Shown here piece after piece: positions 6,908 through 9,798 of a DNA stretch of 9,798 nucleotides. Under the pieces are notes generated by a model. It searched no databases. It saw nothing but the letters and a program-made list of their open reading frames with translations, and was not told where the DNA came from. A program made the translations under genes and the position numbers. Origin of the DNA: an uncultured Bacteroidota bacterium. Lineage in GTDB: Bacteria > Bacteroidota > Bacteroidia > B-17B0 > Aurantibacillaceae. Position 1 is the first letter of the stretch. Every line of letters starts with the position of its first letter. The stretch is taken from NCBI GenBank assembly GCA_937868675.1, contig CALMNJ010000639.1:1-9798 (forward strand), in the 5' to 3' direction.

Positions 6908-7586
6908 GTTCGTAGTCAAGTAGTTTCGCTCCCGACTGTTTAATTAGCTCATAAGACCATTTGAGAATAACTATAGACCCAATAATGCCACCAATCGAGT
7001 CAAGCCAATTGATGCTAAACCTTTTTCCAAAAATTAAAGTCACAATAGCAAGTAAACTTGTTAATGTATCTGCCATGACGTGTAGGTAGGCGGCTTTGAT
7101 GTTATCATCTTTACTGTGATGTTTGCTATTAAGAATAAATGCACAAACAATATTTACTACCAATCCTATAATAGCCACAAGTATGGCATCATTGTATAAA
7201 ACACTTTCCTGATTAAAAATTCTTATTACGGATTCAATAGCCATCCAGCCTGCTATTAGCAGTAACAAAAATCCACTTGTGTATCCTGATAGGGAAAGAA
7301 TTTTATCAGTGCCATTTTTAAACTTTGTATTTGCTCTATTATTTCTGCAATACACATAAGCAAACCATGTAATTCCCATAGCAAACACATGTGAAGCCAT
7401 GTGCCAACCATCAGAGAGTAAAGCCATTGAATTTGTAAAGTACCCAAATCCAATTTCTACAAGCATAGCTATAGCGCTTATTAACACAACTATTTTCGTT
7501 TTATTCTCGTGAACATCGTGGTGAGCATGTGAACATCCACATGATGGTTTTAGTGTTTTTGTCTGTGCCTCCATTGTCACTTGCAT
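6900..7586 (-). CDS. CDF-family cation transporter, DmeF-like, lacking the C-terminal cytoplasmic domain
   Basis: 228 residues, six predicted membrane helices. The N-terminus has a soft-metal motif, CGCSHAHHDVH (16-26). In helix 2, SDGWHMASH gives H62-x3-H66; helix 5, AAYLHVMADTLTS, gives H169-x3-D173. These occupy the positions of the intramembrane metal site in the family (D45/D49 and H153/D157 in E. coli YiiP). The GWHMxxH pattern and the AAYLHVxADxLTS segment match the DmeF (Co/Ni/Zn) branch. The cytosolic loop before helix 5 keeps only a short KHHSKDD. The protein stops at SGAKLLDYEHE, where relatives continue into a C-terminal domain of about 80-90 residues. The family normally moves divalent cations out of the cytoplasm by proton antiport. 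The ATG overlaps the MerC stop by 10 bases; a second ATG at 7574, two bases after that stop, is an alternative start. Confidence 0.88.
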   Translation of the reverse strand: MQVTMEAQTKTLKPSCGCSHAHHDVHENKTKIVVLISAIAMLVEIGFGYFTNSMALLSDGWHMASHVFAMGITWFAYVYCRNNRANTKFKNGTDKILSLSGYTSGFLLLLIAGWMAIESVIRIFNQESVLYNDAILVAIIGLVVNIVCAFILNSKHHSKDDNIKAAYLHVMADTLTSLLAIVTLIFGKRFSINWLDSIGGIIGSIVILKWSYELIKQSGAKLLDYEHE

Positions 7587-7990
7587 ATTTTACAGTTTTT
7601 TTCTTTACATAGTTTCCAATTTCTATAATGAGCAAAAGCCATTATAAATCCTCCTATTGGTATACAAATCATTTCAAAAACAGTTGGCATATATGAATTT
7701 ACGTGGCCTATAACAAAAAAAACAAATGCTACCAACATAATAAAAAGTGCCTCACCGTCATGATGATGTTTGTAATAACCCATTAAAAAGGATGTGACCG
7801 CCAGCGTTACACTGCTGCCTAGCATTATTAATTCAAATAACGGGTCTTTTAAAAATTCGATTCCTAGAATTGGCAAAAAACTCATTACAAATGGAAGAAT
7901 TGCACAATGAAATGCGCACAGCGCAGACGCGGAAAACCCTAAAGTGTCGAGTATCGTATTTATCTTATTATTTGAAAGTAGTTTTACCAA
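7577..7990 (-). CDS. MerC-domain inner-membrane protein
   Basis: 137 residues, about four membrane helices. The MerC signature CAFHC (C25-x2-H28-C29) lies in helix 1. HHHD (75-78) sits in the loop after helix 2, and the C-terminal tail HYRNWKLCKEKNCKICK carries C128, C133 and C136. MerC proteins were first known as mercury transporters of mer operons, but Bacteroidota carry MerC-domain proteins outside mer operons. With no merA, merP or merR here, zinc or another soft metal is likelier than mercury. No ATG is available at the right place: the first in-frame ATG is at codon 36, inside helix 1. I therefore accept the TTG at 7990, the only recognised start codon between the upstream in-frame stop and helix 1. 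It lies 10 bases after the stop of the preceding gene, beside a 13-bp tandem duplication. Confidence 0.82.
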   Translation of the reverse strand: MVKLLSNNKINTILDTLGFSASALCAFHCAILPFVMSFLPILGIEFLKDPLFELIMLGSSVTLAVTSFLMGYYKHHHDGEALFIMLVAFVFFVIGHVNSYMPTVFEMICIPIGGFIMAFAHYRNWKLCKEKNCKICK

Positions 7991-8016
7991 GTTTGATTTT
8001 TTAGTTTGATTTTTTA
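7991..8016 (-). repeat. 13-bp perfect tandem duplication at a gene junction
   Basis: Minus-strand unit TAAAAAATCAAAC occurs twice back to back (8016-8004 and 8003-7991). It covers the last codons and stop of the histidine-heptad lipoprotein gene and the spacer before the MerC TTG start. The first copy is read KKSN in the lipoprotein frame; the second begins with the TAA stop. Removing one copy would join the two frames in phase. Confidence 0.9.
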
Positions 8017-8495
8017 GTATGTTGACTTAACATTTTCTCATGATCCGCTTGCATTTTTTTATGATCAGCGATTAACTGCTCATGCTCTGCTTTCATTTTT
8101 TCGTGTTCTTCCATCATCATTTTATGCTCTTCTTCAATTTTTTTATCATCAGCTTTACCTTCGGTATGCAAGGCTTCTAAAGAATTGTGTTTAACTGTGA
8201 GTTCTTTGTGAAGTTTTACAATCAAGTCGTGCTTTACTATTAAGGTTAAGTGTTGCTCTTCGATTAACTTATGCTGTGCCTGCCTAGTTGTATCAACTTC
8301 ATCTATTTCAGTCTTCATCCATTTGTCATGGTCGTTGTTCATATTGGTATGTTCGGTTTCCATTAAAGAATCCTCTTGTTCCAGTATTTTATGATCTGCC
8401 GCTAATTTGTCGTGTAATTGATGATTATTCCCACATGAAATAACGCCAATTGTTAAAGCTACTGCTGCTGCTAATTTTAGGATTGATTTTTTCAT
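8001..8495 (-). CDS. Histidine-heptad coiled-coil lipoprotein, probable envelope metal binder
   Basis: 164 residues. Lipoprotein signal with Cys21 (GVISC) followed by GNNHQLHDK; no acidic export signal, so probably periplasm-facing. The rest is one long helical, highly charged chain with histidine every seven residues: H28, H35, H49, H56, then H75, 82, 89, 96, 103, 110, 124, 131, 138, 145, 152 and 159. The only skipped positions within the two runs, 42 and 117, are both Asp. The third residue after each His (or skipped Asp) is almost always Leu, Ile or Met (Trp once, Gly once), giving a His-x-x-hydrophobic heptad. This predicts a coiled coil with His on an a-type core position and hydrophobics on d. 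I recognise no named family. Second gene of the zinc operon, 18 bases after zigA; metal storage, buffering or relay in the envelope is inferred from composition and context. Confidence 0.85.
   Translation of the reverse strand: MKKSILKLAAAVALTIGVISCGNNHQLHDKLAADHKILEQEDSLMETEHTNMNNDHDKWMKTEIDEVDTTRQAQHKLIEEQHLTLIVKHDLIVKLHKELTVKHNSLEALHTEGKADDKKIEEEHKMMMEEHEKMKAEHEQLIADHKKMQADHEKMLSQHTKKSN
8019..8414 (-). repeat. 21-bp-periodic coding repeat (histidine heptads)
   Basis: This stretch encodes residues 28-159 of the lipoprotein, where histidine codons recur at multiples of 21 bases, with one phase shift between residues 56 and 75. The later units (about 8019-8126) are most alike, with recurring GAGCAT/GATCAT and AAAATG words, suggesting growth by unit duplication. 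The earlier units have diverged in sequence but keep the His-x-x-hydrophobic pattern. Confidence 0.75.
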
Positions 8496-8513
8496 TTGTT
8501 TTATTTTTTAGGT

Positions 8514-9731
8514 TTATGAATTAATTAGTCTCGGATTTGGGATTGGCCATTCGTCCTCAATATCATTGTCTTTCCACATTCTTTCAATTTCCTGTTGTGT
8601 GCATAGACATGACTCAAGTTCCTGAGTGATCCTTATTTTATCGAGGTCCTGTCCAATTATTACAAGTTCGTTCAGCCGGTCACCAAACTCCTTATCCCAG
8701 CGTGATTCAATTGTTTTCTGATTTTCAATAAAAGAAGCAAACTTTATACGCTCGTTAAAAGGCATGCTTGACCACCAAACACCTGCACTATCAGCCCTTA
8801 GAGACCCACCGGCTTGTCCCCAACTTAATGCTTGCTGCGGACGTGATGAAATCCAAAATAATCCTTTGCTGCGTAAAATATTAGAAGGAAATTTATCATT
8901 AAGGTAAGTCCAAAAACGTTGGTGATGGAACGGACGTTTATCTCTAAACACAAAGGAGGATATGCCGTATTCCTGTGTTTCAGGCGTGTGAGTTTCAGCC
9001 TCAAGTTCTTTTTGCCAACCGGCAGAGTTTTCTGCTTCCTCCAAATTAAATAAACGGGTGTTAAGTATTTGTGAAGAGTCAATTTTTCCAAAACTACTTT
9101 TAATAATTTTTGCAGAAGGATTGAGTTTTTTGATAATGGCTTCGAGCAATCCCACTGTTTCCTTATCCACCAAATCAATCTTATTTAGTATGATTACATT
9201 GGCAAATTCTATTTGGTCGGTTAATAGGTTAACAATTGTGCGATAGTCATTTTCCATATCGGTTAACTTCCTATCCATCAATGTTTCATTTGTACCAAAA
9301 TCTTTAGCAAAATTAAAGGCATCCACAACTGTTACCATGCAATCAATGTAACTGAATTTAGACAAGTCAATCCCCTTTTCCTCATCCACAAAAGAAAATG
9401 TTTGTGCAACAGGAACAGGTTCAGAAATACCTGTGCTTTCAATTAGTAAGTAGTCGAATTTATTTTGTGTAGCAAGCTTTTCAACTTCTATCATTAAATC
9501 TTCACGCAAGGTGCAACAAATGCAACCATTGCTCATTTCTACCAATTTTTCTTCTGTACGAGACAGTGTATTTTCTCTTTCAACAATTTGAGCATCTACA
9601 TTAATTTCGCTCATATCGTTTACAATTACTGCTACTTTAAGTCCTTCCCGGTTATGTAGGACGTGGTTGAGCAGGCTTGTTTTACCTGCTCCCAAAAAAC
9701 CGCTTAACACGGTTACGGGTAATTTTTTCAT
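8514..9731 (-). CDS. zigA: Zinc-related GTPase metallochaperone of the COG0523 family (ZigA type)
   Basis: 405 residues, the length of ZigA/YciC-type members. G-protein motifs in order: Walker A GFLGAGKT (11-18), the metal-binding CxCC as GCICC (69-73), ESTG (98-101) and NKID (183-186). The C-terminal half carries blocks I associate with the ZigA group: THTPETQEYGISSFVFR, RPFHHQRFW, LRSKGLFWISSRP, WGQAGG and the final ELVIIGQ segment. Family members bind zinc at the CxCC site and couple GTP hydrolysis to transfer of metal to client proteins; ZigA and Bacillus ZagA are induced by zinc starvation through Zur. It is a cytoplasmic protein and the first gene of the seven-gene operon. Its promoter region is largely in the last 67 bases of the window. 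The ATG at 9731 starts right at the first strand (KKLPVTVLSGFLG), as expected. Zinc-starvation control of this operon is an inference from family and context. Confidence 0.92.
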   Translation of the reverse strand: MKKLPVTVLSGFLGAGKTSLLNHVLHNREGLKVAVIVNDMSEINVDAQIVERENTLSRTEEKLVEMSNGCICCTLREDLMIEVEKLATQNKFDYLLIESTGISEPVPVAQTFSFVDEEKGIDLSKFSYIDCMVTVVDAFNFAKDFGTNETLMDRKLTDMENDYRTIVNLLTDQIEFANVIILNKIDLVDKETVGLLEAIIKKLNPSAKIIKSSFGKIDSSQILNTRLFNLEEAENSAGWQKELEAETHTPETQEYGISSFVFRDKRPFHHQRFWTYLNDKFPSNILRSKGLFWISSRPQQALSWGQAGGSLRADSAGVWWSSMPFNERIKFASFIENQKTIESRWDKEFGDRLNELVIIGQDLDKIRITQELESCLCTQQEIERMWKDNDIEDEWPIPNPRLINS

Positions 9732-9798
9732 GTTAAAATGAATTGCTGATTAAACTAAAACAGAACACTACGTCAAGGGGTTATATGACGCGTTGGAT
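9732..9798 (-). promoter_or_regulatory. Upstream region of the metal operon with a candidate operator (CGTCA-N10-TGACG)
   Basis: The inverted repeat CGTCA (9771-9775) and TGACG (9786-9790) are 10 bases apart. Reading minus strand, its proximal arm overlaps CTTGACG, and 16 bases after that TTG comes TAGTTTAA, a partial match to the -7 consensus. An operator over a promoter would fit a metal-regulated operon, but the arms are only 5 bp and the upstream context is missing, so this is weak. Confidence 0.25.

Noticed and set aside
7577..7990. Mercury-resistance operon
   Set aside because: MerC signature alone is insufficient: no mercuric reductase, MerP, MerT or MerR is present, and the neighbours point to zinc.
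8019..8414. CRISPR-like or intergenic satellite array
   Set aside because: The 21-base periodicity is fully explained by heptad codons in an intact reading frame with a lipoprotein signal; there are no spacers.
9740..9775. Sigma-70-like promoter TTGACG with TTTAAT
   Set aside because: The pair looks like the E. coli consensus, but Bacteroidota use a different primary sigma consensus and AT-rich sequence gives TTTAAT easily; kept only as part of the weak promoter-region entry.

Overview
The window looks like a stretch of chromosome from a member of the Bacteroidota. The evidence is the A-rich translation leaders without Shine-Dalgarno sequences, two exact matches to the Bacteroidota -7 promoter element (TAnnTTTG), a TonB-dependent receptor with an N-terminal carboxypeptidase-regulatory-like domain, several small lipoproteins, and families common in that phylum (di-haem peroxidase lipoprotein, DinB/YfiT-like protein). 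I cannot place it to genus. I saw no rRNA, tRNA, CRISPR array or insertion sequence.

Left part (1-3222, moderate GC): on the minus strand there is a di-haem cytochrome c peroxidase lipoprotein followed 15 bases later by a secreted protein cut by the window edge, then an EamA/DMT-family permease. On the plus strand, reading away from the permease, is a DinB/YfiT-like protein. The 226 bases between permease and DinB-like gene are a divergent promoter region.

Right part (3452-9731, visibly more AT-rich): seven minus-strand genes lie head to tail with gaps of at most 21 bases or short overlaps, so almost certainly one operon. In order of transcription they are a ZigA-type COG0523 zinc GTPase, a lipoprotein with histidine at nearly every seventh residue, a MerC-domain membrane protein, a DmeF-like CDF cation transporter without its C-terminal domain, a TonB-dependent receptor with a ZnuD-like plug, a Bacteroidota-specific lipoprotein of unknown function, and a second small lipoprotein with an HGHHIH cluster and cysteine pairs. 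A strong inverted repeat followed by a short T run at 3370-3413 is a good terminator for this operon.

Reading them together (inference): this is a transition-metal, most likely zinc, handling module spanning every compartment. The receptor and its lipoprotein would act at the outer membrane, histidine- and cysteine-rich lipoproteins would bind metal in the envelope, MerC and CDF proteins would sit in the inner membrane, and the ZigA GTPase would serve as cytoplasmic metallochaperone. No ABC zinc importer is encoded here, and an importer-type receptor shares an operon with a family normally known for export. That mixture, plus the regular histidine-heptad lipoprotein, is the most unusual content of the window.
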